The notes below the pieces were generated by a model that worked only from the letters and a program-made list of their open reading frames with translations, was not told where the DNA came from and made no database searches. 42,475 nucleotides of DNA from Candidatus Agathobaculum merdipullorum (GTDB taxonomy: Bacteria; Bacillota; Clostridia; Oscillospirales; Butyricicoccaceae): assembly GCA_019115185.1 (NCBI GenBank), contig DXDZ01000003.1, forward strand, positions 1 through 42,475, in the 5' to 3' direction. Below, one piece after another: positions 1 through 9,082 of this stretch. The position numbers were made by a program, and so were the translations under genes. How positions within the stretch are numbered: position 1 is the stretch's first letter; each line of letters opens with the position of its first letter.

Positions 1-2
1 TG

Positions 3-791
3 CGCAAAAAGCCGGATTCCTCCATGGCGGTGGCATTCAAGCTGCTCAAGGCGGGCGAGGGCGATGCGCTGGTTTCTGCGGGCAATACAGGCGCGCTGCT
101 TACCGGCGCGACGCTGTATGGCGGCCGCATCAAGGGCATCCGCCGCGGCGCGCTCGCGCCGGTCATGCCATGCAGCGGCGGGCAGGTCATGCTGTGCGAT
201 GCGGGTGCTAATACCGAGTGCACGGCGGAAATGCTGCTGCAATTTGCGTTCCTCGGCTCGCTGTACGCGGAAAAAATCAACGGCGTAAAAAATCCGCGCG
301 TCGGCCTGGTCAACAACGGCACCGAGGACACTAAGGGCGACCCGCTGCGCAAGGAAGCCTATGCGCTGCTGCAAAAAGCGGGCGATGAAGGCCGCTTGAA
401 TTTTGTCGGCAACGTCGAAGGCAGCATGGTGCCGCTCGGCGCGTGCGACGTAGCCGTAGCCGACGGTTTTACCGGTAACGTCATGCTCAAGACCATCGAA
501 GGTGTGGCGAAGTTTATGGCGGGCCAGATCAAGGGCGTATTCACGCGCAATACGGCAACCAAGCTGGGCTATCTTGCCTGCAAAAAGGGCTTGGACGAGT
601 TCCGCGATCTGTTCAATCAGGATAAGATTGGCGGCGCGCCTTTCCTCGGCATTGCAAAGCCGGTTATCAAGGCGCATGGCTCTTCCAATGAGATCGCTGT
701 GATGAACGCGGTGCGGCAGGCGATTGCCTACACCAAGTCGGGCATGATCCACGAAGTGGAGCAGAATATACAGTACATGACGGTGGAATGA
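3..791 (+). CDS. plsX: Phosphate acyltransferase PlsX (5' end outside window)
   Basis: PlsX makes acyl-phosphate from acyl-ACP and phosphate, the substrate of PlsY in membrane phospholipid synthesis; it is a peripheral membrane enzyme. The reading frame is open from base 3, and the first codons (RKKPDSSM) already belong to the conserved family block that precedes SAGNTGALL, so the ATG at 24 is internal and the true start lies upstream. Other family blocks visible are VGLVNNGTEDTKG and ADGFTGNVMLKT, and the C-terminal part is complete. About 263 of the usual 330 or so residues are present. The stop is followed by 63 bases and then rnc; the acpP gene often found between plsX and rnc is absent here. 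Confidence 0.95.
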   Translation, partial: RKKPDSSMAVAFKLLKAGEGDALVSAGNTGALLTGATLYGGRIKGIRRGALAPVMPCSGGQVMLCDAGANTECTAEMLLQFAFLGSLYAEKINGVKNPRVGLVNNGTEDTKGDPLRKEAYALLQKAGDEGRLNFVGNVEGSMVPLGACDVAVADGFTGNVMLKTIEGVAKFMAGQIKGVFTRNTATKLGYLACKKGLDEFRDLFNQDKIGGAPFLGIAKPVIKAHGSSNEIAVMNAVRQAIAYTKSGMIHEVEQNIQYMTVE

Positions 792-854
792 CTGCGGCAG
801 ACGCGGCGATCCCGTCCATGCCTGCGCTGCAAAGCGCATGCGGGAGGTGAAAAC

Positions 855-1526
855 ATGCTGAAAATCGATTATCAATTCAAGAATACCGCGCTGCTGGAAA
901 CGGCAATGACCCATACCTCCTATGCCAACGAGCACCGGGGGAATCATCTGCACCATAACGAGCGATTGGAGTTTTTGGGCGACTCGGTGCTGGGTTTTGT
1001 GACGGCGGATTATCTGTTCACACATTATCCGGAGCTGCCCGAGGGCGATCTGACCAAACTGCGCGCGGCGGTTGTGTGTGAGGGTGCGCTGTGTGAGATC
1101 GCGCACGAGCTTGGCATCCCACATGAAATCCGGCTGGGGCATGGCGAGGAGACGGGCGGCGGGCGTGAGCGGCCGAGCATTCTGGCCGACGCGACTGAGG
1201 CACTTTTGGGCGCGATCTATCTGGACGGCGGCATCGAGCCCGCACGCGCTTTTGTGCTGCGGTTTATTCCGCACAAGGTCGATGTGGCGATTGCGGGCGG
1301 CGCGTTCAAGGATTATAAGACCATGCTGCAAGAGATCGTGCAGAAAAATAAGCAGGAAACGCTGGAATACCGTCTGGCGGGCCAGTCCGGCCCGGATCAT
1401 GACAAGCGTTTCACCATGGAACTGCTGCTCAACTCCAATGTGTTCGCGTCCGGCACCGGACGGAGCAAAAAGGAGGCCGAGCAGATGGCCGCCAAGCAGG
1501 CACTGGCCTCTATGGGCGTACAGTAA
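855..1526 (+). CDS. rnc: Ribonuclease III
   Basis: RNase III cleaves double-stranded RNA in rRNA and mRNA processing. The 223-residue protein has the normal length. The family signature NERLEFLGDSVL lies near residues 35-46 with the catalytic acidic residues, and a second acidic block DATEALLGAIYLDGG is near 116-130. A C-terminal double-stranded RNA-binding domain begins near DYKTMLQE and ends with the typical GTGRSKKEAEQMAAKQAL helix. GGGAGGTG sits 6 bases before the ATG. The gene follows plsX and is closed by a strong terminator, so plsX-rnc probably end one transcript here and smc begins another. Confidence 0.97.
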   Translation: MLKIDYQFKNTALLETAMTHTSYANEHRGNHLHHNERLEFLGDSVLGFVTADYLFTHYPELPEGDLTKLRAAVVCEGALCEIAHELGIPHEIRLGHGEETGGGRERPSILADATEALLGAIYLDGGIEPARAFVLRFIPHKVDVAIAGGAFKDYKTMLQEIVQKNKQETLEYRLAGQSGPDHDKRFTMELLLNSNVFASGTGRSKKEAEQMAAKQALASMGVQ

Positions 1527-1533
1527 GGATAGA

Positions 1534-1568
1534 AAAGACTCCGAAAGGGCTTCTTTCGGAGTCTTTTT
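1534..1568 (+). terminator. Rho-independent terminator after rnc
   Basis: A 14-base perfect inverted repeat (AAAGACTCCGAAAG at 1534-1547 and its complement at 1553-1566) with a 5-base loop is followed by a T-run. It lies 8 bases after the rnc stop. Confidence 0.93.
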
Positions 1569-1640
1569 GCGCCTTTGGAGAAGAACGGGGCGCATATCGC
1601 ATCGTAAGGTATGAACAGGACGTAAATTCTGCATTTCGCA

Positions 1641-1669
1641 TTGAAAACCGGCGTGTCAAGTGGTAAAAT
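1641..1669 (+). promoter_or_regulatory. Sigma-A type promoter of smc
   Basis: TTGAAA at 1641-1646, a 17-base spacer and TAAAAT at 1664-1669. The expected start near 1676 lies about 20 bases upstream of the smc ATG at 1698, which argues against using an upstream TTG as the smc start. Confidence 0.75.
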
Positions 1670-1697
1670 AATACCATATATATCTTCGAGGTGTCAC

Positions 1698-4600
1698 ATG
1701 GTATTAAAGAGCCTGATCTTACAGGGCTTTAAGTCATTTCCGGACAAGACCGAGATTCAGTTTCTTGGCGGCATGACAGCGATTGTCGGGCCGAATGGCT
1801 CGGGAAAATCGAATATTTCGGACGCAATCCGCTGGGTGCTGGGCGAGCAGTCCTCGCGTTCGCTGCGTGGTGCAAAGATGGAGGATGTTATCTTCGGCGG
1901 CACGGCCAAGCGTGGGCCGGTTGGCTTTGCAGAGGTGTCCTTGATTCTGGATAATGCCGGGGGCGTGTTCCGCTCGGAGTTCACCGAGATTATGGTCACC
2001 CGTCGTTACTACCGCTCCGGGGAGAGCGAGTATTTTCTCAATAAAAAGCATTGCCGCCTGCGCGATATCCATGAGCTGTTCATGGACACCGGCCTGGGGC
2101 GCGACGGCTATTCTATCATCGGACAGGGCCGCATTGACGAAATTCTCTCGCTCAAGAGTGAGGACCGGCGAGAGATCTTTGAGGAAGCGGCCGGTATCAC
2201 CAAATTCCGTTATCGCAAGGAGGAGGCCGAGCGCAAGCTCGCTGCCACGGAGGAAAACCTGACTCGTATCCGCGACTTGTACGACGAACTGGAGCGGCAG
2301 ATCGGTCCGCTGGAAAAACAGGCGGACAAGGCAAAACAATATTTACTGCTGCGTGATGAATTACGTGTGCTCGAAATTTCGCTCTGGCTGCTTTCGTTGG
2401 AGCGCATCAAGACCGACGCGACAAAGCTGGAACGGGACACCGCGACTTGCTCTGGGCAGCTGACGCAGGCTAAGCAGGCACAGGAAGCACTGTATGCGCA
2501 GTCGGAACAGCTTTCCGAGGATATGCGTGCGATCGACCGCGAGGCCGACCGTATACGCCAACAGCTGCGCGAGACCGAGCAGCGCGCCGCCGATCAGGCG
2601 AGCCGCGCGGCGGTACTGCGCGCAAACATTCAGAATAATCGGGAGAATATCGACCGTGCGCAGCGCGAAAGCCAGCAGCGCAGCGAGCAGGCGCACAATC
2701 TGGGGGCGCAGCTGGCCGAACGGCGTGCGCGCATCGAACTGCTTGATACCCGTCATACCGGATTGACCGCACAGCTTGCCGATTTGGAAAAGCAGATCGC
2801 TGCGCAGGATGCAGGACGCACGCAAGCAGAGCAGGCGCTGCGGCAGGCGCAGCAGGTGCGCGACGTTAGACAGAACGAGCTGCACGCGCTGGCGCTCGAC
2901 CGCACAGCGGCGGAAACCAGTCTTGCCGGGATGGACGGGCGGCGCGACACGATTGCGGCGGATATCGCTTCCGCGAGCCAGCGGCTGACGCAGGAAAAAC
3001 AGGCGCAGGACGAGCTGGAAACGCGCATGAAAGCGTGTCTGGACACGCTTGCCGGTGCAAAAAATAAAGTGCAGGGCATCGCGCTCAAGGCGGACAGCCG
3101 CCGTAAAAAGGCGGAAACCTTACAGAGTGAGCTGAACCGAGCGCAGGCAGCGCTGACCGATGCCAAAAACCGCGTCAAGATGCTCAGCGACATGCAGCGG
3201 GACTACGAGGGCTTTTCGCGCTCGGTCAAGTCCATTATGCAGCAGGTCGAGCGCGGTGCGATGCGCGGCGTGCACGGGCCGGTGTCTTCGCTGATTACGA
3301 CTGAAGACCGCTTTGTCACCGCGATTGACACGGCGCTCGGCGCGTCCGCATCCTCAATCGTCGTGGACACTTCGGCTGACGGCAAACGCTGCATTGAGTT
3401 CCTGCGGCGCACAGACGGCGGCCGCGCGACCTTTTTACCAATCGACACGATTCGTCCCGCAACGCTGCGGGAAAACGGTTTAGAGAGCAAAAACGGCTGT
3501 TTTGGCACCGCTGACCGACTGGTCACTTTTGACAATCGCTATACTGCCATTGTGCAAAACCTACTCGCACGCACGGTGATTTCCGAAAATATGGACACTG
3601 CGCTGGCGCTCGCCCGCGCGTATGGACATCGCTTCCGCATTGTCACGCTGGATGGCCAGATTATTCAGGCGGGCGGTGCCATGACCGGCGGCTCGGCGTC
3701 GCGCGGCACGGGCGCACTCGCCCGCGCAGGGCGGCTCAAGGCCGCACAGGAGCAGGTGCGAGCGCTCGAACAGAAGCAGGCGCAGGCCGACCGCGCATTC
3801 CACGAAGCCAAGGAAGAATACGCTGCGCTCGAATATGACCTCAAGGCAATCGAGGCAGAACGAATCCGCGCTGAGCAGGACGAAGCCGGACTGCGCGCAT
3901 CCGTGTCGCAGCACCGCGTATTGCTGGACAGCTTGCAGCATCAGTACGACGGTCTGGTGCTGGAACGGGATAACCTTGCCGAGGCCAAGCAGCAGTATGA
4001 AGATGCAATTGCACAGTGCGATGAAAAACAGGCGGGTGTGCAGCGGGCATTAGACGACGCAGAGCGCAAGGTGGAACGCTGCCGCGCTGCGCTCGATCAG
4101 CAGGGCGCGCAGGCGGCGGACAATGCATCGCGTATGACTGCAATGCAGACCGAGCTGGCGCAGAATCGCTCGGAAGCTGCGAGCGAAGCGCGCGCACTGG
4201 TCGATCTGGAACAGCTCAAGGCCGAACTGGATGCCGGTGTTTCCGGCACCGCAGACGCGATCGCAGGTTTTGAAGCCGAGATTGGCCGTCTGACGGAGGA
4301 ACTGACCCGGACGGAGAAAGCAGGCGAGGAGACTGCGGCGGCGGAAACGCGCCTGCATGCAGCGCTGGATGCGCAGATGCAGCAGCGTGAGCGGGTCGAG
4401 GGCGAACGCGCCCGGGTGGACCGCGAAGCACAAAGCAAAAACGAAGAAATCCTGAACCTCGAGCGTGAGTCCGCACGATTGGAAAACCGTGCGGGACAAC
4501 TCAAAACCGAGGAAACGCAGATTTTGGATAAAATGTGGGAAAACTATGAACTGACGCCCACACCCGCGGCTGAGGTGGCGCGTCCGCTTGAGGATATGCC

Positions 4601-5273
4601 TGCGGCCAGAGAGCAGGCGCAGGGGATTCGCATGAAAATGCGCGCCCTTGGCAACGTCAATTTGGATGCGGTCGAGGAGTACAATCAGGCGCTTGATCGA
4701 TATACTTTCATGGGCGAGCAGAAGGATGATCTGGAAAAGGCGCAGCATGAGCTGTACAAGGTCATCGAACAGCTGACGGTCAATATGAAGGAGATTTTTG
4801 CGTCCGAGTTTGCCAAATTAAACGCTTATTTTGGACAGACCTTCCGCGAGATTTTTGGCGGTGGCCATGCGGAGTTGCAGCTGGCTGATACTTCGGATAT
4901 CTTAAACTGCGGCATCGATATACGCGTTTCGCCGCCAGGCAAGGCGGTCAAAACGTTGACGCTGCTTTCAGGCGGCGAAAAGGCGTTTGTAGCAATTGCG
5001 CTGTATTTTGCCATTCTCAAGCTGCGGCCAACGCCGTTCTGCGTGCTCGACGAGATCGAGGCCGCGTTGGATGATGTGAATGTCGCGCGCTTTGCGCAGT
5101 ATATCCGGCGGCTGACCGATGCGACGCAGTTTATCGTTATCACGCACCGCCGCGGCACGATGGAGGAGGCCGATATGCTCTATGGCGTGACTATGCAGGA
5201 GCAGGGCGTGTCCAAGATGCTGATGCTCAACCTTGCGGAGGCGGAAAAGCAGTTGGGGAATACCATTCGATAA
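1698..5273 (+). CDS. smc: Chromosome segregation ATPase SMC
   Basis: SMC is the ATPase core of the bacterial condensin (with ScpA and ScpB) that organises and segregates the chromosome. The 1191 residues have the classic layout: an N-terminal ABC half with Walker A GPNGSGKS at 31-38; a long Ala/Glu/Arg/Gln-rich coiled coil; a hinge near 500-690 with GVHGPVSSL and GGAMTGGS blocks; a returning coiled coil; and a C-terminal half with the signature LSGGEK at 1090-1095 and Walker B ending in D1118-E1119. I chose the ATG at 1698 because it begins MVLKSLILQGFKSF, the usual SMC start, has GAGGTG 4 bases upstream, and lies just behind a promoter. An in-frame upstream TTG at 1641 is itself part of the -35 box. 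Confidence 0.97.
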   Translation: MVLKSLILQGFKSFPDKTEIQFLGGMTAIVGPNGSGKSNISDAIRWVLGEQSSRSLRGAKMEDVIFGGTAKRGPVGFAEVSLILDNAGGVFRSEFTEIMVTRRYYRSGESEYFLNKKHCRLRDIHELFMDTGLGRDGYSIIGQGRIDEILSLKSEDRREIFEEAAGITKFRYRKEEAERKLAATEENLTRIRDLYDELERQIGPLEKQADKAKQYLLLRDELRVLEISLWLLSLERIKTDATKLERDTATCSGQLTQAKQAQEALYAQSEQLSEDMRAIDREADRIRQQLRETEQRAADQASRAAVLRANIQNNRENIDRAQRESQQRSEQAHNLGAQLAERRARIELLDTRHTGLTAQLADLEKQIAAQDAGRTQAEQALRQAQQVRDVRQNELHALALDRTAAETSLAGMDGRRDTIAADIASASQRLTQEKQAQDELETRMKACLDTLAGAKNKVQGIALKADSRRKKAETLQSELNRAQAALTDAKNRVKMLSDMQRDYEGFSRSVKSIMQQVERGAMRGVHGPVSSLITTEDRFVTAIDTALGASASSIVVDTSADGKRCIEFLRRTDGGRATFLPIDTIRPATLRENGLESKNGCFGTADRLVTFDNRYTAIVQNLLARTVISENMDTALALARAYGHRFRIVTLDGQIIQAGGAMTGGSASRGTGALARAGRLKAAQEQVRALEQKQAQADRAFHEAKEEYAALEYDLKAIEAERIRAEQDEAGLRASVSQHRVLLDSLQHQYDGLVLERDNLAEAKQQYEDAIAQCDEKQAGVQRALDDAERKVERCRAALDQQGAQAADNASRMTAMQTELAQNRSEAASEARALVDLEQLKAELDAGVSGTADAIAGFEAEIGRLTEELTRTEKAGEETAAAETRLHAALDAQMQQRERVEGERARVDREAQSKNEEILNLERESARLENRAGQLKTEETQILDKMWENYELTPTPAAEVARPLEDMPAAREQAQGIRMKMRALGNVNLDAVEEYNQALDRYTFMGEQKDDLEKAQHELYKVIEQLTVNMKEIFASEFAKLNAYFGQTFREIFGGGHAELQLADTSDILNCGIDIRVSPPGKAVKTLTLLSGGEKAFVAIALYFAILKLRPTPFCVLDEIEAALDDVNVARFAQYIRRLTDATQFIVITHRRGTMEEADMLYGVTMQEQGVSKMLMLNLAEAEKQLGNTIR

Positions 5274-5297
5274 AAATATCGATAACAGGAGTGTAGT

Positions 5298-6224
5298 ATG
5301 GGATTTTTTGATAAGATCAAGCAGGGCTTGCAAAAGACCAGCGACGCAGTGAACCGTTCGCTGGACAACGTGTTTGCGGCATTTGTCAAGATTGATGCGG
5401 ATTTGCTGGAGGAACTGGAAGAAGCGTTGATTTTGTCCGATGTAGGCGCGGAAACCTCGATGAAAATCGTGTCTGAGGTGGAAAAACGCGCCAAGCTCAA
5501 GAAAATTACGACCGCGCCTGAATTGCGTGAATTGCTGCGCGAGGTGCTGACCGACAACATGCTGGAAAACCAGCCGCTCGATGTATCGGGCAAGCCTGCG
5601 GTCATTCTGGTGATCGGCGTTAACGGCGTGGGCAAGACCACATCGATCGGTAAGCTCGCCGCACGCTATGTGAACGAAGGTAAAAAGGTCATGCTGAGCG
5701 CGGCGGACACGTTCCGCGCAGCAGCGGCCGACCAGCTCGAGATCTGGGCCAAACGCGCGGGCGCGGATATTGTGCGTCATGGCGAGGGGGCAGATCCTGC
5801 GGCGGTCGTGTTTGACTCGATTGCAGCAGCCAAGGCGCGCGGCAGCGATATCATCATCGTGGATACCGCCGGACGACTGCACAATAAGGCCAATCTGATG
5901 AACGAACTTGCCAAGATCGACCGAGTTATTTCCCGCGAGCTGCCGGATGCGTCGCGCGAGACGCTGCTTGTGCTGGATGCGACAACCGGCCAGAATGCTG
6001 TGCATCAGGCCGAGGAATTCAACAAGGCCGCGCACCTGACCGGTATTGTGCTGACCAAGCTGGACGGTACGGCCAAGGGCGGCATCGTGATCGCCATTTC
6101 GGCGGGGCTGGGCGTTCCGGTCAAGCTCGTCGGCGTGGGAGAAGGCATTGACGATCTGATTGATTTTGACCGTGCGGCATTTCTGGAGGCCATCCTGCCG
6201 CCCGTGGAAGGAGAAAATGCATAA
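5298..6224 (+). CDS. ftsY: Signal recognition particle receptor FtsY
   Basis: FtsY is the membrane-associated GTPase that docks ribosome-SRP complexes at the Sec translocon. The 308 residues contain an N-domain of helices and a G-domain with the P-loop GVNGVGKT at 107-114, DTAGR at 189-193 and TKLDG at 253-257. It is the short form without the long acidic N-terminal extension of enterobacterial FtsY. It follows smc after 24 bases, and its TAA stop shares a base with the rph ATG (TAATG), so translation of the two is probably coupled. smc-ftsY adjacency is conserved in Firmicutes. Confidence 0.97.
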   Translation: MGFFDKIKQGLQKTSDAVNRSLDNVFAAFVKIDADLLEELEEALILSDVGAETSMKIVSEVEKRAKLKKITTAPELRELLREVLTDNMLENQPLDVSGKPAVILVIGVNGVGKTTSIGKLAARYVNEGKKVMLSAADTFRAAAADQLEIWAKRAGADIVRHGEGADPAAVVFDSIAAAKARGSDIIIVDTAGRLHNKANLMNELAKIDRVISRELPDASRETLLVLDATTGQNAVHQAEEFNKAAHLTGIVLTKLDGTAKGGIVIAISAGLGVPVKLVGVGEGIDDLIDFDRAAFLEAILPPVEGENA

Positions 6225-6949
6225 TGCAACGACCTGATGGAAGAACCCCGGATGCGTTGCGTCCGGTGAAGATGACTACGCACTATACCATGTATGCCGA
6301 AGGCTCGGTGCTGGTCGAAATGGGCAACACCAAGGTGATTTGCACCGCTTCGGTCGAAGATAAGGTGCCGCCTTTTCTCGAGGGCAAGGGTCTCGGCTGG
6401 GTGACGGCGGAGTATGCCATGCTGCCGCGCGCAACGAATACGCGCAAAAAGCGCGACATCAAAAGTCTCAAGCTGGACGGCCGCTCAAGCGAGATTCAGC
6501 GGCTGATCGGTCGCTCGCTGCGCGCGGTGGTGGACCGCGAAGCGCTCGGCGAGCGCCAGATCACGGTGGACTGCGACGTCATTCAGGCGGACGGCGGCAC
6601 GCGCTGCGCGTCCATTACAGGTGGTTTTGTCGCGCTGTGGCTTGCCTGCAAAAAACTGCTGGACGAAGGTGTGATCGAAAAAATGCCGCTTTCCGCGCAG
6701 GTTGCGGCGGTTTCGGTCGGCATTTATGAAGATGAGGCCATTCTCGATCTCAACTATGCGGAGGACAGCCATGCGATTGTGGACTGCAACGTTGTGATGA
6801 CCTCGGCGGGTGAGTTTATCGAAGTGCAAGGTACGGGCGAGGGCCGTCCGTTCTCGGACACTGAACTGCACCAACTGCTTGCGCTCGGCAAAGCGGGCTG
6901 CCTGCGTCTGTGCGAAGAACAGAGCCGCGTGATGGGGGAGAGCCTGTAA
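6224..6949 (+). CDS. rph: Ribonuclease PH
   Basis: RNase PH is a phosphorolytic 3'-5' exoribonuclease that trims tRNA 3' ends. The 241-residue length is normal. Recognisable blocks are [13 protein letters not shown] at the start, the [18 protein letters not shown] segment with the arginines of the RNase PH family near NTRKKRD, and [10 protein letters not shown] in the middle. The start overlaps the ftsY stop by one base and the stop overlaps the next gene by one base, a tightly packed coupled series ftsY-rph-rdgB. Confidence 0.96.
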   Translation: MQRPDGRTPDALRPVKMTTHYTMYAEGSVLVEMGNTKVICTASVEDKVPPFLEGKGLGWVTAEYAMLPRATNTRKKRDIKSLKLDGRSSEIQRLIGRSLRAVVDREALGERQITVDCDVIQADGGTRCASITGGFVALWLACKKLLDEGVIEKMPLSAQVAAVSVGIYEDEAILDLNYAEDSHAIVDCNVVMTSAGEFIEVQGTGEGRPFSDTELHQLLALGKAGCLRLCEEQSRVMGESL

Positions 6950-7521
6950 TGCAATTTGTGCTTGCCTCCCACAATCAGAAGAAACGCAAAGAGATGGCGG
7001 AAATTTTGGGCGAACTCGGCATCGAAGTGGTGTCGCTGCCTCAAAATGCGCCTGAGCCGGAGGAAACCGGTGCCACGTTTGAAGAAAACGCCATGATTAA
7101 AGCCAAAAGTGCGGCGCAATATACCGGTTTGCCTGCCATTGCGGACGACAGCGGCCTGTGCGTGGACGCGCTGGACGGCGCGCCGGGCATTTACTCCGCG
7201 CGCTATTGCGAGGGAACCGATTCCGATCGCAATACGTTTTTAGTAGAGAATATGCGGGACAAAGACAACCGCACCTGCCGCTTTGTGTGCGCGATTGCGT
7301 GCGTCCTGCCGGATGGGCAGGAGATCACCGTGCGCGGCGAATGTGAAGGTGAGCTGCTCCGCGAGAGCCGCGGCGCAGGCGGCTTCGGGTACGACCCGTT
7401 GTTCTTTGTGCCGGCATACGGCTGCACGTTCGGCGAACTGCCGGGCGAGGTTAAAAATCAGATCTCGCACCGCGGCCGTGCGTTGCGCGCCCTCAAGGAC
7501 GTGCTCAAAAACCGTATCTGA
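6949..7521 (+). CDS. rdgB: XTP/dITP diphosphatase (RdgB/HAM1)
   Basis: This enzyme hydrolyses deaminated purine triphosphates (ITP, dITP, XTP) and so keeps them out of nucleic acids. The 190 residues begin [16 protein letters not shown], the family N-terminus, and carry the catalytic block DDSGLCVDAL near 66-75 and the C-terminal GGFGYDPLF and ISHRGRAL blocks. I chose the ATG at 6949 over an upstream in-frame ATG at 6910 because the family starts here, GGGGGAG lies 9 bases upstream inside rph, and the TAATG overlap matches the previous junction. Confidence 0.96.
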   Translation: MQFVLASHNQKKRKEMAEILGELGIEVVSLPQNAPEPEETGATFEENAMIKAKSAAQYTGLPAIADDSGLCVDALDGAPGIYSARYCEGTDSDRNTFLVENMRDKDNRTCRFVCAIACVLPDGQEITVRGECEGELLRESRGAGGFGYDPLFFVPAYGCTFGELPGEVKNQISHRGRALRALKDVLKNRI

Positions 7522-7548
7522 AACCAACAAGACAGGAGAATATCATTT

Positions 7549-7848
7549 ATGCTGACAACCAAACAGCGCGCCCAACTGCGCGCTTTGGCAAATCCCTTGG
7601 CTGATACGCTTATCATCGGCAAGGATGGCGTGACCGACGCGGTCGAGCGCCAGCTCGACCAGCTGCTTGAGGCACATGAGCTGGTCAAGGGCAAGGTGCT
7701 CGAAAGCGCCATGCTGACCCCGCGCACGGTGTCTGAGGCGTTGTGCGAAGCGACCGGCGCTGAGCCGGTGCAGTGCATTGGTTCCAAATTTATCGTATAC
7801 CGTCAGGCACACGATAAGGATAAGCGAAAGATCGTGCTGGTCAAATGA
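7549..7848 (+). CDS. yhbY: YhbY-family ribosome assembly RNA-binding protein
   Basis: A small (99 residues) CRM-domain protein that binds pre-50S ribosomal particles; in Bacillus the orthologue is YqeI. The start LTTKQRAQLRALANPL and the block IIGKDGVTDAV carrying the GxxG-type loop are typical of the family. It has an AGGAGA ribosome site and overlaps nadD by 4 bases (ATGA), so the two are translationally coupled. The order yhbY-nadD-yqeK-rsfS is the usual Firmicutes cluster, here with an LCP gene inserted. Confidence 0.93.
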   Translation: MLTTKQRAQLRALANPLADTLIIGKDGVTDAVERQLDQLLEAHELVKGKVLESAMLTPRTVSEALCEATGAEPVQCIGSKFIVYRQAHDKDKRKIVLVK

Positions 7849-8438
7849 GGACAGGCATTCTGGGCGGCACCTTCAATCCGCCGCATCTGGGGCATCTGCG
7901 CGCCGCGCAGTTGGCGCACGATGCGCTGGGTCTCGACCGGGTGTTGTTTATTCCAACCAATATTCCGCCGCACAAAGCGTTGCCCGAGCATACTGCGACG
8001 GCAGCCGACCGCTGCGAGATGGTGCGTCTGCTGACAAAAGATATACCGTGGGCACAACTGGATACCATGGAAGTGGATCGCGGCGGGGCAAGCTATACGG
8101 TGGACACGTTGCGTGCGCTGCACGCGCGCGGGGAAACCGACCTGTATCTGATCGTCGGCACAGACATGCTGATGGCATTTGATCGTATTTGGTATGCATC
8201 GGATGAGATTGTGCAGCTGTGTACATTGGCGGTTTGCGCCCGCACACAGGATGATTGGGGGAGGCTGCGCCGCAAGGCGGTGCTGCTGCACCGCAGCATG
8301 CATGCGCATGTTGAGCTGGTGCAAGGGCCGAGCATTACCATTTCATCGACCGAGTTGCGGCAGGGCGGGGCGCTGCGCCGCTATACTGCGCCCGCGGTCG
8401 CGGATTATATCGAGCGAAATCACCTATACGGTTATTGA
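7845..8438 (+). CDS. nadD: Nicotinate-nucleotide adenylyltransferase
   Basis: NadD adenylates nicotinate mononucleotide to deamido-NAD in NAD synthesis. The 197 residues open with RTGILGGTFNPPHLGHL, containing the nucleotidyltransferase (T/H)xGH motif, and end with the second active-site block ISSTELR near 166-172. Length is normal. The ATG overlaps the yhbY stop (ATGA); 38 bases separate it from yqeK. Confidence 0.96.
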   Translation: MRTGILGGTFNPPHLGHLRAAQLAHDALGLDRVLFIPTNIPPHKALPEHTATAADRCEMVRLLTKDIPWAQLDTMEVDRGGASYTVDTLRALHARGETDLYLIVGTDMLMAFDRIWYASDEIVQLCTLAVCARTQDDWGRLRRKAVLLHRSMHAHVELVQGPSITISSTELRQGGALRRYTAPAVADYIERNHLYGY

Positions 8439-8476
8439 TAACAAGCGATATAAAATCAGAAAGGCGGGGAAAAGTT

Positions 8477-9058
8477 ATGTTGTGTAACGATGAAATGAGG
8501 CAAGGGATTCTGGCGCGACTACGCGGATACCGGTATGAGCATACGTTGGGATGCGAGAGGGCGGCCCAAAAGCTGGCAGAACGCTTCGGCGGCGATCCGG
8601 AAAAAGCTGGAGTGGCTGCGCTCCTGCACGACATAACAAAGCATCTTTCTCCGCAGGAACAGTTGAATTTATGTGAGAAATACGGTATAATACCCTGTAC
8701 CGTTGAAAAAAACGAGCCGAAAATGCTGCACGGGAAAACGGCGGCGGCCATTGCGCGTGAGGAATACGGCATGCCCGAGGACATCTGCGACGCGATAGCC
8801 TGTCACACGACCGGAAAGCATGGTATGACGTTGCTGGATAAAATTCTTTATCTGGCCGATTACATCGAGGATACGCGCGATTTTCCGGGTGTGGAAAAGG
8901 CGCGTGAGCTGGCGCGGACGAGCATCGACCGTGCGCTGCTCTATTGTTATGACCAAACGCTGACCGAATTGGTTGAGCGTGGTAAACTGATACACAGCGA
9001 TACCGTTGCAGCATATAACGATATGATTCGGCACGGGATTCGCTGGCGTGACGAATAG
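8477..9058 (+). CDS. yqeK: HD-domain Ap4A hydrolase YqeK
   Basis: YqeK is an HD-superfamily metal enzyme that splits diadenosine tetraphosphate symmetrically into two ADP. The 193 residues show the metal ligands of the family: H in YEHTLG near 22, the HD pair in ALLHDITKH near 51-52, the later H of CHTTGKHGMT, and the conserved DKILYLADYIEDTR block. I chose the ATG at 8477, with AAGGCGGGG 7 bases upstream, over an ATG at 8435 that lacks a ribosome site and overlaps nadD. It lies in the yhbY-nadD-yqeK-(LCP)-rsfS group. Confidence 0.94.
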   Translation: MLCNDEMRQGILARLRGYRYEHTLGCERAAQKLAERFGGDPEKAGVAALLHDITKHLSPQEQLNLCEKYGIIPCTVEKNEPKMLHGKTAAAIAREEYGMPEDICDAIACHTTGKHGMTLLDKILYLADYIEDTRDFPGVEKARELARTSIDRALLYCYDQTLTELVERGKLIHSDTVAAYNDMIRHGIRWRDE

Positions 9059-9082
9059 GACAATACTGGAGGCAGGAATCGT

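Noticed and set aside
1641..1697. Longer smc start at a TTG
   Set aside because: The TTG is part of the -35 box of a promoter whose transcript begins downstream, and the family N-terminus starts at 1698.
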